A stretch of DNA of 64,000 nucleotides from Pedobacter chitinilyticus (GCF_003313385.1 NZ_QMHN01000001.1:645673-709672); one strand, 5' to 3'; counted from the stretch's first letter, positions 9,185 through 17,752 are shown. The notes: generated from the letters alone by a model not told the origin. A program made the numbers and translations.

Positions 9185-11815
9185 ATGACAGCGAAAGAAA
9201 TAAGACAAACCTTTTTAGAGTTTTTTAAAAGCAAAGGACATCATATTGTTCCATCAGCGCCTATTGTGGTGAAGAATGACCCAACTTTGATGTTCACTAA
9301 TGCGGGTATGAACCAATTTAAAGATTTGTTTTTGGGTGAAGCAGCGGTGAAATACCCGCGTGTGGTTGATACCCAACGCTGTTTACGTGTTTCTGGTAAG
9401 CATAACGATTTGGAAGAGGTAGGAATTGATACTTATCACCATACCATGTTTGAAATGTTGGGCAACTGGAGCTTTGGCGATTATTTTAAAAAAGAAGCCA
9501 TTGCTTGGAGCTGGGAGCTATTAACAGAAGTATATAAAATCCCTAAAGACCAACTTTATGTTTCAGTTTTTGAGGGTGATGAGAAAGAAGGTTTGCCAAA
9601 AGATACCGAAGCTTACGAGCTTTGGAAGCAGTTTGTGCCCGAAGATCGCATCGTATTGGGCAATAAGAAGGATAATTTCTGGGAAATGGGTGATACTGGC
9701 CCGTGTGGTCCATGTTCTGAAATCCATGTAGATTGTCGCAGTGCCGAAGAACGTAAAGATGGTAAAGGTAAATCGTTGGTAAATGCCGATCATCCACAGG
9801 TGATTGAAATTTGGAACAACGTATTTATGCAGTTCAACCGCTTAAAAGACGGCTCATTAAAGCCACTTCCAAACAAGCACGTGGATACAGGAATGGGTTT
9901 TGAACGTTTGGTGCGTGTATTACAAGGCAAAAGCTCAAATTATGATACCGATGTTTTCCAAACCCTTATCCAATATATCTCAGATAAATCTGGATTTGAA
10001 TATGTAAGCAGTGCCGAACCTGGCCAAAAGGGCTGGAACGAAGCGGTTGCCATGCGTGTAATGGCCGACCATATCCGTGCAATTTCTTTTGTGATTGCCG
10101 ATGGTCAGTTGCCTTCAAATAATAAAGCTGGTTACGTGATCCGTCGTATTTTACGTAGAGCAGTGCGTTACGCTTATACTTTCTTAAACCTAAAAGAACC
10201 TTTTTTAAATCAGTTGGTTCCTGTTTTGGCAGATCAGTTTAAAGGTGTTTTTGATGAATTGTATCATCAAAAAGATTTCGTCCAGAAAGTTGTTTTAGAA
10301 GAAGAGGTTTCTTTCTTGAGAACGTTGGCAACAGGGATCCAACGTTTTGAAAAGTACGAAGGCGGTAAAGTAATCGACGGCAATTTTGCTTTCGAACTAT
10401 ATGATACGTTTGGTTTTCCTATCGATTTAACAGAGTTGATGGCTAGGGAAAAAGGACTTTCTGTAGATATGGAAGGTTTCAACAAAGCCTTGGAAGAGCA
10501 AAAGAATCGTTCTCGTGCGGCAACTACCATTGATACGGGAGATTGGGTTATCGTAAATGAGGATAGAGAGACTGAATTTGTAGGTTACGACCTTACAGAA
10601 TTAGAAACAGAGATTATTAAATACCGTAAAGTAAAAGCTAAAGGCAAAGAGCAATATCAAATTGTATTGGCTCAAACGCCTTTTTATGCCGAAAGTGGTG
10701 GTCAGGTAGGCGATACTGGAAGACTGGAAGATCATAGTCGCCAGTTTTGGGTAGAGATTACCGATACCAAAAAAGAAAACGGGGTAATCGTTCATTTCAC
10801 GGATACTTTGCCAGCTGATTTGGAAGGTAAGTTCTGGGCGGTAATTGATGAAGAAAAACGCAAGGAAACAGAAAACAATCACTCGGCTACGCACTTATTG
10901 CATGCCGCTTTAAAGCAAGTTTTAGGTCATCATGTTAACCAAAAAGGTAGTTTGGTGAACTCTGATTACTTACGTTTCGACTTTTCACACTTTGCTAAAG
11001 TAACCGACGAAGAACTGAACCAGATTGAAGATATCGTTAATGCAAAAATCCGTGAGAACATTCCTTTGAAAGAACAAAGAAATGTGCCTTACCAAGAAGC
11101 GATTGAAAGTGGTGTAACGGCTTTATTTGGTGAAAAATATGGTGATTTTGTCCGTGTAATTACTTTTGACGACCATTACTCAAAAGAGCTTTGCGGTGGT
11201 ACGCACGTAAAGGCTACTGGACAAATTGGTTTCTTTAAACTTACCGCCGAATCTGCCGTGGCAGCTGGAGTACGTAGGATAGAAGCCATTACTGGACAAC
11301 GTTCGGCTTCAGTAATTCGTGAGCATTTTGAATTGGTGAAGCACCTAGGCGCTTTATTGAACAATCCAAAAGACTTTGTTTCCGCCCTGACGAAGATGAT
11401 CGAAGATAACGGAGCACTTAAAAAGGAAATTGAAAAAAGTATTTCTGAACGTGCCGTAGCTTTAAGGACAGATTTAGAAAGTCAAATCCAACATATTGAT
11501 GGCGTTAACTTTATCGCTACTGTAGTAGATTTGCCAAATGCTGATGCTGTTAAAACCTTAGCGTATGCTGTAAAAGGTGCCGTACAAAATTTGTTCTTGG
11601 TATTGGGCGTAGTCATCGATGGAAAACCACAGCTTACTGTAGCTATCGACGATGAATTGGTGAAAGCCAAAGGTTACAACGCTGGACAAATCGTAAGAGA
11701 ATTGGCTAAAGAAATCCAAGGTGGTGGCGGTGGACAACCTTTTTATGCTACTGCGGGTGGTAAGGACGCTGCTGGAATGAGCAGAGCCATTGAAAAAGCA
11801 AAAAACTTTTTATAA
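9185..11815 (+). CDS. alaS: Alanyl-tRNA synthetase
   Basis: Charges tRNA-Ala in the cytoplasm. The protein is 876 residues, full length for the family. The class II catalytic domain occupies ~1-240 with TNAGMNQFKDLF and HHTMFEMLGNWSFGDY. The editing domain carries the zinc-type HSATHLLH motif near residue 567 and CGGTHVKATG near residue 671. The C-terminal C-Ala domain runs to the end and has the Gly-rich IQGGGGGQPFYATAGG loop. The N-terminus begins TAKEIRQTFLEFF as in homologues, which fixes the start. It is monocistronic, followed by a terminator. Confidence 0.98.
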   Translation: MTAKEIRQTFLEFFKSKGHHIVPSAPIVVKNDPTLMFTNAGMNQFKDLFLGEAAVKYPRVVDTQRCLRVSGKHNDLEEVGIDTYHHTMFEMLGNWSFGDYFKKEAIAWSWELLTEVYKIPKDQLYVSVFEGDEKEGLPKDTEAYELWKQFVPEDRIVLGNKKDNFWEMGDTGPCGPCSEIHVDCRSAEERKDGKGKSLVNADHPQVIEIWNNVFMQFNRLKDGSLKPLPNKHVDTGMGFERLVRVLQGKSSNYDTDVFQTLIQYISDKSGFEYVSSAEPGQKGWNEAVAMRVMADHIRAISFVIADGQLPSNNKAGYVIRRILRRAVRYAYTFLNLKEPFLNQLVPVLADQFKGVFDELYHQKDFVQKVVLEEEVSFLRTLATGIQRFEKYEGGKVIDGNFAFELYDTFGFPIDLTELMAREKGLSVDMEGFNKALEEQKNRSRAATTIDTGDWVIVNEDRETEFVGYDLTELETEIIKYRKVKAKGKEQYQIVLAQTPFYAESGGQVGDTGRLEDHSRQFWVEITDTKKENGVIVHFTDTLPADLEGKFWAVIDEEKRKETENNHSATHLLHAALKQVLGHHVNQKGSLVNSDYLRFDFSHFAKVTDEELNQIEDIVNAKIRENIPLKEQRNVPYQEAIESGVTALFGEKYGDFVRVITFDDHYSKELCGGTHVKATGQIGFFKLTAESAVAAGVRRIEAITGQRSASVIREHFELVKHLGALLNNPKDFVSALTKMIEDNGALKKEIEKSISERAVALRTDLESQIQHIDGVNFIATVVDLPNADAVKTLAYAVKGAVQNLFLVLGVVIDGKPQLTVAIDDELVKAKGYNAGQIVRELAKEIQGGGGGQPFYATAGGKDAAGMSRAIEKAKNFL

Positions 11816-11817
11816 AA

Positions 11818-11850
11818 ACAAAAGCCCCGAAATTTTTCGAGGCTTTTGTT
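11818..11850 (+). terminator. Terminator of alaS
   Basis: An inverted repeat with ACAAAAGCC and GGCTTTTGT arms plus inner CGAAA/TTTCG pairing begins 3 bp after the alaS stop and is followed by TTTTT. It is a standard rho-independent terminator. Confidence 0.85.
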
Positions 11851-11854
11851 TTTC

Positions 11855-11938
11855 CGTCATTTCGACGAAGAATGAGGAGAAATCTAGCAACTTTATTTCG
11901 TCATTACCGTTAGATTTCTCTCTACGTTGGAAATGACG
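11855..11938. repeat. Intergenic palindrome, GTCATTTC family, copy 1
   Basis: The outer arms CGTCATTTC (11855-11863) and GAAATGACG (11930-11938) and the inner arms GAGAAATCTA (11877-11886) and TAGATTTCTC (11911-11920) form a long hairpin. Related copies occur near 16116, 25843, 26193 and 61627. Confidence 0.8.
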
Positions 11939-11946
11939 ATTTTGGT

Positions 11947-12363
11947 TTAATGTCTTCCTCTATCTCTACCTTTATGGCCTTTTTCTTTGTGCCATCCTTT
12001 ATGTTTGCCGTTATCATGTCTGTATCTTTCTACATAACGGGTTTGATAAACGTTATGTCTTAAATAAGGACGAGATTCGTTAATCACCACTTTTCTTCCC
12101 CTATGTAAGTCGTAACCTCTATAAGCTCTAGGTAACGAGGTTCTGTGCACCCATCTGCTACCTTCATAATATACGTAGCGTCTGCTGGGTACGTGATAAT
12201 AAGTGCGAATATCGGGCATGTAGTAATACTCCACGTAATCATAGCCGCGAGGTCCCCAATTAGGCTGTGCACCTATATTGATATTTAAACTAACTTGAGC
12301 GTTGGCTGTTTGCAATGTTGTTGCTACTATAGCAACCGTTAACATTAGGATTAAACGTTTCAT
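11947..12363 (-). CDS. Small secreted basic protein, Arg/His/Tyr-rich
   Basis: The ATG at 12361-12363 opens a good signal peptide (MKRLILM to TANA-Q); a 16-residue upstream extension is unlikely. The 138-residue product is strongly basic, with Tyr-rich PDIRTYYHVPSRRYVYYEG in the middle and a Lys/Arg/His/Gly tail (KGWHKEKGHKGRDRGRH). No known domain is recognised. Similar small exported proteins with XYYxP-type Tyr repeats are common in Sphingobacteriaceae and unassigned. Envelope binding through charge is a guess. It is convergent with alaS and separated from it by a terminator and a palindromic repeat. Confidence 0.65.
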   Translation of the reverse strand: MKRLILMLTVAIVATTLQTANAQVSLNINIGAQPNWGPRGYDYVEYYYMPDIRTYYHVPSRRYVYYEGSRWVHRTSLPRAYRGYDLHRGRKVVINESRPYLRHNVYQTRYVERYRHDNGKHKGWHKEKGHKGRDRGRH

Positions 12364-12468
12364 ATCATTTAGTTTTTGTGTGTGACAAAACTTATACGAA
12401 TACCGTGCCACAGCAGGAGGTTACTTTTTTATGTTACACATTTGATACATTTCGGTAATTCATCAGCT

Positions 12469-12528
12469 ACAGATACACAGCGATTTAAATTTTCATGTTT
12501 TTTTAGTTTTAAATCGGTCTATCTGTGT
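12469..12528. repeat. Degenerate CACAGAT palindrome, copy 1
   Basis: ACAGATACACAG followed by CGATTTAAA (12481-12489) pairs imperfectly with TTTAAATCG (12508-12515 region) and CTATCTGTGT (12519-12528). It resembles the better preserved copies at 32888 and 60381. Confidence 0.6.
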
Positions 12529-12559
12529 TTCAAAATGGTTATTCATATATAATAATCCC

Positions 12560-12567
12560 TATATTTG
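12560..12567 (+). promoter_or_regulatory. Candidate -7 box of gatB
   Basis: TATATTTG matches TAnnTTTG exactly, 39 bp before the gatB start. No good -33 TTTG is visible at the usual 19-21 bp distance. Confidence 0.45.
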
Positions 12568-12606
12568 GGACATCTAAAAAGCTTTACCGAATAGTAAAAT
12601 CTATTA

Positions 12607-14073
12607 ATGAGTACAACAACTATCGTAAAAGAAGTCGAGGATTTCGAGCTGGTTTCGGGTTTAGAGATCCATGTTCAGTTAAATACACAATCCAAAATAT
12701 TTTGTTCTGATAGCGCTGCATTTGGTGCAGAAGCTAACGAACATATTTCGGCCGTTTCGTTGGGATTGCCAGGCGCTTTGCCTAAGCTCAACAAAGAAGT
12801 CATTGAAAAAGCGATGCGCATTGGTTTGGCTCTTAATTGCGAAATCAACCAGTACAATTTCTTCGATAGGAAAAATTATTTCTATGCCGATTTGCCAAAA
12901 GGATATCAGATTACACAAGACAATAGCCCTATTTGTAAAAATGGTTATTTAAATGTGCAATTGTCTGATGGTACCGAAAAACGGATTGGCATTAACCGTA
13001 TTCACTTAGAAGAAGATGCAGGCAAAAGCATGCACGATCAGGACGATCACTATTCATTGGTGGATTTAAACCGTGCAGGTGTGCCATTAATTGAAATTGT
13101 AACTGAACCTGATATTCGCAGTGCGGAAGAAGCATCAGCTTTGTTGAGTGAAATTAGACAATTGGTGCGCTTCTTAAATGTAAGTGATGGCAACATGGAA
13201 GAAGGTTCCCTGCGTTGCGATGCCAATATTTCTATCCGTGAAAAAGGCAGTATTGCTTTTGGTACACGTTGCGAAGTTAAAAACCTTAACTCTATCCGTA
13301 ATGTACGCAGAGCGATTGATTTTGAATTTGGTAGACAGGTAGAGGTAGTGGCTACAGGAGGCAAGATCATTCAAAGTACGTTGAATTTTGACGCTGATAA
13401 AGGTACTACTTCACCAATGCGCAGTAAAGAAGAAGCGAATGACTATCGTTATTTCCCAGATCCAGACTTGCCGCCAGTGGTCATTTCAGATGAATGGCTA
13501 GCTAGAGTAAAAGCAGCAATGCCAGTCTTGCCAAAAGAGATTGCAAAGCAATTGGTTGCCGAACTGGGAATTAACCTTTCTGAAGCATCTGTATTGGCTG
13601 ATGACAGAGATTTGTACCAGTATTATAACGAAGCAAAAAAATACATCAAGCAGCTAAAGAGCTTGGTAAACTGGCTGTTGGGAAGTATCAGAGCAATCCT
13701 TAACGAAAAGCAGATTGATATATCCGCCTACGCGGTAAAACCTGCACAGTTGGCTCAAACCATTAATTTGGTGGATGAAAAGAAAATCTCCCAGCAAAAT
13801 GCCGTTCAGCAGTTATTGCCTGCTTTAGAAAACAAGGCAGAAGCCAATGCAGAAGAATTGGCTCAACAACTTAACTTACTGATTGTTGAAGATGCGGACG
13901 CCATTTCGAGACTTATTGACGAAGTGTTGGCCAAATATGAAGCGCAGGTAGAAGCATACAAAAAAGGTAAGAAAGGCGTTTTAGGTTTGTTTGTAGGCGA
14001 AGTAATGAAACTGGCCAAAGGCAAAGCCGACGCCAAAAAAGTAAACGAATTGATTTTAGAAAAATTGAAATAA
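12607..14073 (+). CDS. gatB: Asp/Glu-tRNA amidotransferase subunit B
   Basis: Subunit B of the GatCAB complex, which converts mischarged Glu-tRNA-Gln (and Asp-tRNA-Asn) to the amide form. The 488-residue product has the catalytic GatB domain at ~13-300 (LVSGLEIHVQL, HLEEDAGKS, DLNRAGVPLIEIVTEPD, DYRYFPDPDLPP) and the helical YqeY-like tRNA-binding tail at ~340-488. gatA and gatC are not in this window, as is common where gat genes are scattered. Presence of GatB implies the organism makes Gln-tRNA indirectly or has both routes. Confidence 0.97.
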   Translation: MSTTTIVKEVEDFELVSGLEIHVQLNTQSKIFCSDSAAFGAEANEHISAVSLGLPGALPKLNKEVIEKAMRIGLALNCEINQYNFFDRKNYFYADLPKGYQITQDNSPICKNGYLNVQLSDGTEKRIGINRIHLEEDAGKSMHDQDDHYSLVDLNRAGVPLIEIVTEPDIRSAEEASALLSEIRQLVRFLNVSDGNMEEGSLRCDANISIREKGSIAFGTRCEVKNLNSIRNVRRAIDFEFGRQVEVVATGGKIIQSTLNFDADKGTTSPMRSKEEANDYRYFPDPDLPPVVISDEWLARVKAAMPVLPKEIAKQLVAELGINLSEASVLADDRDLYQYYNEAKKYIKQLKSLVNWLLGSIRAILNEKQIDISAYAVKPAQLAQTINLVDEKKISQQNAVQQLLPALENKAEANAEELAQQLNLLIVEDADAISRLIDEVLAKYEAQVEAYKKGKKGVLGLFVGEVMKLAKGKADAKKVNELILEKLK

Positions 14074-14151
14074 GTTTTAAGTACTAAGTGGTAAGTTTTG
14101 TTAATGCTTGACTTTCTAAACACTAAGTACTAAATACTAAGACCTAATTAA

Positions 14152-15267
14152 ATGAAAAGAATAATATTAATTTTAGCGGTAGTAGTTGCAACATTCACAG
14201 CTTGCAAGGATAAAACGAAATTTACCATTAGCGGAAAGTTGACCAACGCCGATGTAAAGAATAAGGTTTACTTATATGGAATGGCTAGCAACAGCATGGT
14301 TTTATTGGACTCGACTAATTTATCGCAAGATGGTGAGTTTAAGTTTACCAATACCAAGCAAGAGCCTGATTTTTTTAGGGTAAACTATCTTACCAACGAA
14401 TATATTGTGATTGCTAAAAATGGCGATCAGGTTAAAGTGACTGCCGATGTAAATGATAAAAGCCAGCACTATACCATTGATGGTGCAGAGGATGCTTCGA
14501 AATTAGCTGAGTTCAATGATATGAAAATCAAGCATCAGCAAAAGATTATTGAAGTAAGTAAACAGTTTGAAGAGAAAGTAGCTGCAGATCCAAGCAAAAG
14601 AGACGACCTTTTACAACAGTTATCGCCAGTATATAACAATGCATTAAATGAGCTTAACCAAGCTATAATCAAATTTGCAATGGATAACAACAAATCTCTA
14701 GTAAGTTTTTATGCTATTAGTTTGGTTAATCCAGTAGGAAATGAAAAAGCGATGGTTGATTACGCCGAAAAGGTAGATGCTAGTTTAAGAGGACATTCGG
14801 CGGTGAAAAACTTCATTGAAAAAGTGTCTAGGCTAAAAGCGGTACAAATTGGCCAAGTAGCACCAGATTTCTCTATCCCAAGCATTGATGGTAAAGAAGT
14901 TAAATTGGCCGACTATCGTGGCAAATATGTGTTGCTAGATTTTTGGGCTTCATGGTGTGGACCATGCAGAGCCGAAAATCCTAACGTGGTAAAGGCTTAT
15001 CAAACCTATAGAAACAGAAATTTTACAGTATTGGGTATTTCTTTAGATAAAGATAAAAATGCTTGGTCACAAGCTGTTAAACAAGATAATTTGACATGGG
15101 ATCAGGTAGGGGAATTGAAAGATTTTGAAGGACCAACTGTAAGGCTTTATCAAGTTGAGGCTATCCCTAGCTCGTTTTTACTTGACCCTCAAGGTAAAAT
15201 CATTGCTCGTGACCTCAGGGGTGAAGAATTGGAGGTTTTTTTAAACAAAACCTTACCTAAACTCTAA
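14152..15267 (+). CDS. TlpA-like thioredoxin lipoprotein with DUF4369 domain
   Basis: Envelope thiol-disulfide protein of 371 residues. The N-terminus is a lipoprotein signal (FTACKD, Cys near residue 18). Residues ~22-115 form a DUF4369 beta domain, ~120-220 a helical linker, and ~230-371 an AhpC/TSA-thioredoxin domain with the redox motif WCGPC near residue 266 and the cis-Pro in AIPSSFLLD. Such proteins reduce or isomerise disulfides of exported proteins or support cytochrome maturation. It follows gatB by 78 bp of low-complexity TAAGTACTAAGT-like spacer and is probably separate. Confidence 0.9.
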   Translation: MKRIILILAVVVATFTACKDKTKFTISGKLTNADVKNKVYLYGMASNSMVLLDSTNLSQDGEFKFTNTKQEPDFFRVNYLTNEYIVIAKNGDQVKVTADVNDKSQHYTIDGAEDASKLAEFNDMKIKHQQKIIEVSKQFEEKVAADPSKRDDLLQQLSPVYNNALNELNQAIIKFAMDNNKSLVSFYAISLVNPVGNEKAMVDYAEKVDASLRGHSAVKNFIEKVSRLKAVQIGQVAPDFSIPSIDGKEVKLADYRGKYVLLDFWASWCGPCRAENPNVVKAYQTYRNRNFTVLGISLDKDKNAWSQAVKQDNLTWDQVGELKDFEGPTVRLYQVEAIPSSFLLDPQGKIIARDLRGEELEVFLNKTLPKL

Positions 15268-15365
15268 TTCTATGTTAATATATAGAGTAGTCTTAACAAT
15301 TTGTTAACTTCACCTTAACTAAATATTGCAATTGTCTACTTACTTTCGTAACAAATAAAACTGCA

Positions 15366-16055
15366 ATGAGTACAGCTAAACAGAAGATATTAATTGTTGA
15401 CGACGAACCAGATATCTTGGAACTAATTGAGTATAACCTCAAAAAAGAAGGTTACCAAGTGTTTTTGGCCAGTAATGGACAGGACGGAATCAACGTTGCT
15501 AAGAAGGTTCAGCCTGACTTGATCATCTTGGACATCATGATGCCTAAGATGGACGGCATTGAAGCCTGTCGACTAATGAGGGCTATTCCAGAGTTTAAAA
15601 ATACCTTTATGGTGTTTTTAACAGCAAGGAGCGAAGAATACTCGGAGATTGCGGGATTCAACGTAGGAGCTGATGATTACATTGCCAAGCCTATTAAACC
15701 TAGAGCATTGGTAAGTCGTATTAATGCGATCTTACGCCGTAATGCGAGTAACGATGAAGTTTCTGAGAACAAATTAGAAATTGGCGACTTGGTGATTGAC
15801 CGCGAATCTTACTTAGTTTATCAAAATGGTGAGAAAGTGGTTTTAGCTAAGAAAGAATTTGAACTGCTTTATTTGCTGGCTTCAAAACCTGGAAAAGTTT
15901 ACACCCGCGAAGCGATATTGAAGAACATCTGGGAAGACTCGGTAGTGGTGACCAACAGAACCATAGATGTCCACATCAGGAAATTGAGAGAAAAACTAGG
16001 CGAAAACTATGTGTCGACCGTAAAAGGAGTAGGATACAAGTTTGAATTGTCTTAA
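15366..16055 (+). CDS. PhoB/OmpR-type response regulator
   Basis: DNA-binding two-component regulator of 229 residues. The receiver domain (~6-120) has the acidic pair DDEPD, the phospho-acceptor Asp in LIILDIMMPKMDG near residue 55, and the conserved Lys in DDYIAKPI near residue 104. The C-terminal winged helix (~130-229) ends in the usual VSTVKGVGYKF. No histidine kinase gene is adjacent, so it is an orphan here; the partner must be elsewhere. A TACTTTCG box at 15341-15348, 17 bp before the start, resembles the Bacteroidota -7 element. Confidence 0.95.
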   Translation: MSTAKQKILIVDDEPDILELIEYNLKKEGYQVFLASNGQDGINVAKKVQPDLIILDIMMPKMDGIEACRLMRAIPEFKNTFMVFLTARSEEYSEIAGFNVGADDYIAKPIKPRALVSRINAILRRNASNDEVSENKLEIGDLVIDRESYLVYQNGEKVVLAKKEFELLYLLASKPGKVYTREAILKNIWEDSVVVTNRTIDVHIRKLREKLGENYVSTVKGVGYKFELS

Positions 16056-16061
16056 GATATA

Positions 16062-16090
16062 AAGCCTCGCACAAGCGGGGCTTTTTTATT
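16062..16090 (+). terminator. Terminator of the response regulator
   Basis: AAGCCTCGC and GCGGGGCTT arms (9 bp, one G-T pair) around ACAA, followed by a T-rich tract, 6 bp after the stop codon. Confidence 0.88.
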
Positions 16091-16115
16091 TTACTTAGTG
16101 GTTCCGTTGTGTTTT

Positions 16116-16216
16116 CCGTCATTTCGACCTTGCGGAGAACCAAAGCTCAACGAAGTTAAATCTTTGAATATGATTATAAATATAATTTAGAGATTCTTCG
16201 CCATGCTCTGAATGAC
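16116..16216. repeat. Intergenic palindrome, GTCATTTCGA family, copy 2
   Basis: It begins CGTCATTTCGACC and ends TCTGAATGAC, with TTAAATCTTTGA and AGAGATTCTTCG stretches inside. The arms are less perfect than in copy 1. It fills the gap between the convergent response-regulator and WYL genes. Confidence 0.65.
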
Positions 16217-16219
16217 AAA

Positions 16220-17272
16220 TTACAGTGCCAAAGTCTGTTGTTCTCCTTTGCTCTTTTCTTCTTTTTCGTACAGATTAGCTGCTCCTGCTATTCTGCGCTT
16301 AATACGTTGAGCTAATATTTTTGGTCCTAACACTTTTACACATTCACCAAATCCCAATATTTCTCTTTCCAATTCATAATTCAATACGACGTCAATTCTG
16401 AATACCGTTGTTTTCTCCTTTTCTGCAACAAGCTCTTGGGTATGATGAAGTGGTTTAGTAATTACATAAGGAGCATTTCGGTTGTCAAATTCTAAAATTA
16501 CCTTATGGGGCCTGTCATTACTGTTTTTGGTGACTCCTATTAAATCGCTATAATAGCGTTCGAAATCAATCCCCTCATGTACTACAAAAGTTTCATTAGG
16601 TAGTTCCTGGAACTCGATAATTCTATCTAAAGCTAAATTCAATAATGAGCCTCCTTTTTTCGCTTTCACAATTAAAAACCATCTATTCCGATATTCTTTT
16701 AATAGATAAGGATAATATATAGCGTTTTGAGATTGTTGTGCCTTAAAAGATTTGTATTCAATGAGTAGAGCAGATTTGTTTAAAATTGCCTGATATAGTT
16801 TGGGTATATATTCCATACCTTTCAATTGGTTATTACTTTCCAATTGAATATAGTTTCCTCCTTCGTGCGTTGATTTGTATAGGTTATTCTCCAGGCGAGC
16901 AATCATGTCGCTCATTTCATCAAAGTAATTGAAAGCATTAAACTGTTTTAAAACACCGACGATTTCCTTCATTTTATCTACATCAGCATTGTTGATGGGT
17001 GCTTTAGTGATGCTATAGCTGGTATCTTCATATACGTAAAACCGTTTGTCTTTAACAATGATAGGCGCATTGTATCCCAATTTATCGCTGCGCATCAATT
17101 GAATATCGGCCTGTATGGTGCGTTTGCTTACGCCCGAAGTAATTCCCTCTAGCTCATACAGCGTTTCGGATACCTTTTCAATAAGGTCTTCTAGAGTCCA
17201 TTTCTTATAACGGTTTTTTAAACAATCGTCGATGGTTTTGTACCTGATTAATGCCAGCTTGTTAATCGCCAT
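16220..17272 (-). CDS. WYL-domain transcriptional regulator
   Basis: A 350-residue regulator. Residues ~1-65 hold a winged helix with SKRTIQADIQLMR as recognition segment. Residues ~155-235 are the WYL domain, recognisable from ALLIEYKSF and YPYLLKEYRNRWFLIV. The rest (~250-330) is a WCX-type C-terminal domain. WYL domains are ligand and nucleic-acid sensors in DNA-damage, CRISPR and phage-defence regulators. The gene is divergent from slipin-rtcB across an 875-bp gap with two copies of a 19-bp palindrome, the nearer one 76 bp upstream of this start. Control of the RNA-repair genes and of itself is a strong inference from layout. Confidence 0.88.
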   Translation of the reverse strand: MAINKLALIRYKTIDDCLKNRYKKWTLEDLIEKVSETLYELEGITSGVSKRTIQADIQLMRSDKLGYNAPIIVKDKRFYVYEDTSYSITKAPINNADVDKMKEIVGVLKQFNAFNYFDEMSDMIARLENNLYKSTHEGGNYIQLESNNQLKGMEYIPKLYQAILNKSALLIEYKSFKAQQSQNAIYYPYLLKEYRNRWFLIVKAKKGGSLLNLALDRIIEFQELPNETFVVHEGIDFERYYSDLIGVTKNSNDRPHKVILEFDNRNAPYVITKPLHHTQELVAEKEKTTVFRIDVVLNYELEREILGFGECVKVLGPKILAQRIKRRIAGAANLYEKEEKSKGEQQTLAL

Positions 17273-17347
17273 TTGGTCAATTTTTTTGAAGAATTAAGAA
17301 AACTTGTTGATAAAGCTAATGGAAAATATTTGAAATGAAATATTTTC

Positions 17348-17366
17348 TGCGCAATGTATTTGCGTA
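17348..17366. promoter_or_regulatory. Operator-like palindrome 1 (TGCGCAA-N5-TTGCGTA)
   Basis: TGCGCAA at 17348-17354 and TTGCGTA at 17360-17366 form an inverted repeat with a 5-bp spacer. The same arms and spacing recur at 17460. It is the probable binding site of the divergent WYL regulator, close to that gene's own start. Confidence 0.75.
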
Positions 17367-17459
17367 ATTGATGTTTTTTTAGATGTTTTTAACTCTTTTA
17401 TTGAAATTATATATCTGATTATTAATGATGTAAAGTATTTGTTGTAACTATTTTTTTAA

Positions 17460-17478
17460 TGCGCAAATATGTTGCGTA
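17460..17478. promoter_or_regulatory. Operator-like palindrome 2 (TGCGCAA-N5-TTGCGTA)
   Basis: The arms are identical to the first copy with a different 5-bp spacer, and the two copies start 112 bp apart. It lies upstream of the tRNA-like chain. A CATCTTTG at 17489-17496 resembles a Bacteroidota -7 box just downstream, so binding here could block a rightward promoter. Confidence 0.75.
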
Positions 17479-17551
17479 GTGTTGCTGGCATCTTTGTAAT
17501 GTCGCCAGTCGATAATAGTTCTTTGATTAATATTCATCATGATATAAAGAT

Positions 17552-17572
17552 ATTCCGACCGAAAGTCGGAAT
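17552..17572 (+). ncRNA. Perfect hairpin ahead of the tRNA-like chain
   Basis: ATTCCGAC and GTCGGAAT form an 8-bp perfect stem with the loop CGAAA. No T tract follows, so it is not a typical terminator. It may be the 5' structure of the transcript that contains the tRNA-like units, or a processing site. Confidence 0.5.
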
Positions 17573-17624
17573 GGCAATACTAAATGAGATTTATCCTATG
17601 TTGTAGGTTTCTGTATAGCCCCAA

Positions 17625-17675
17625 AGTATCCAAGTGTTTAACGAAGGATATGCTGATAAAGGTAATCTTGTGTTG
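17625..17675 (+). ncRNA. Degenerate tRNA-like unit 0
   Basis: GTATCC (17626-17631) pairs with GGATAT (17646-17651) across a 14-nt loop. It is followed two bases after the seventh acceptor position by a D-arm-like hairpin GAT-AAAGGTA-ATC (17655-17667), whose loop has the GG and final A of tRNA D-loops. This repeats the acceptor-3' / acceptor-5' / D-arm order seen in units 1 and 2. No convincing T-arm precedes it. It may be a decayed or incomplete copy. Confidence 0.35.
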
Positions 17676-17752
17676 TCTAATATACGTCTACGTGGGTTCG
17701 AATCCCGCTTCCGCAAATGTGGAATAGCTAAGTGGCTAAGCAACGTAAAAGT
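17676..17752 (+). ncRNA. tRNA-like unit 1, apparently circularly permuted
   Basis: In order: anticodon-loop-like bases with CTA at 17677-17679; TACGT (17683-17687); 4-nt variable loop CTAC; T-arm GTGGG-TTCGAAT-CCCGC (17692-17708); acceptor 3' strand TTCCGCA (17709-17715); AA; acceptor 5' strand TGTGGAA (17718-17724); TA as positions 8-9; D-arm GCT-AAGTGGCTA-AGC (17727-17741) with G18G19; one base; ACGTA (17743-17747). The two acceptor strands pair over 7 bp (one G-U) and ACGTA pairs perfectly with TACGT as a 5-bp anticodon stem. All spacings match a class I tRNA once the halves are joined. The normal-order alternative, 5' strand with TTCCAAA downstream, has a G-A mismatch. The anticodon cannot be fixed because the joining points are unknown. 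Confidence 0.5.

Noticed and set aside
17487-17501. Possible sigma-54 promoter (TGGCAT) before the tRNA-like chain
   Set aside because: The -24-like TGGC is present, but the -12 GC element is missing at the right spacing, and RtcR-type sigma-54 control would not involve a WYL protein.
17627-17650. TATCC..GGATA as a normal D-arm of a tRNA ending at 17715
   Set aside because: With this D-arm the expected 5' acceptor strand (17618-17624) does not pair with TTCCGCA, and 41 nt would lie between D- and T-arms without a stable anticodon arm. It fits better as an acceptor hairpin of a degenerate unit.
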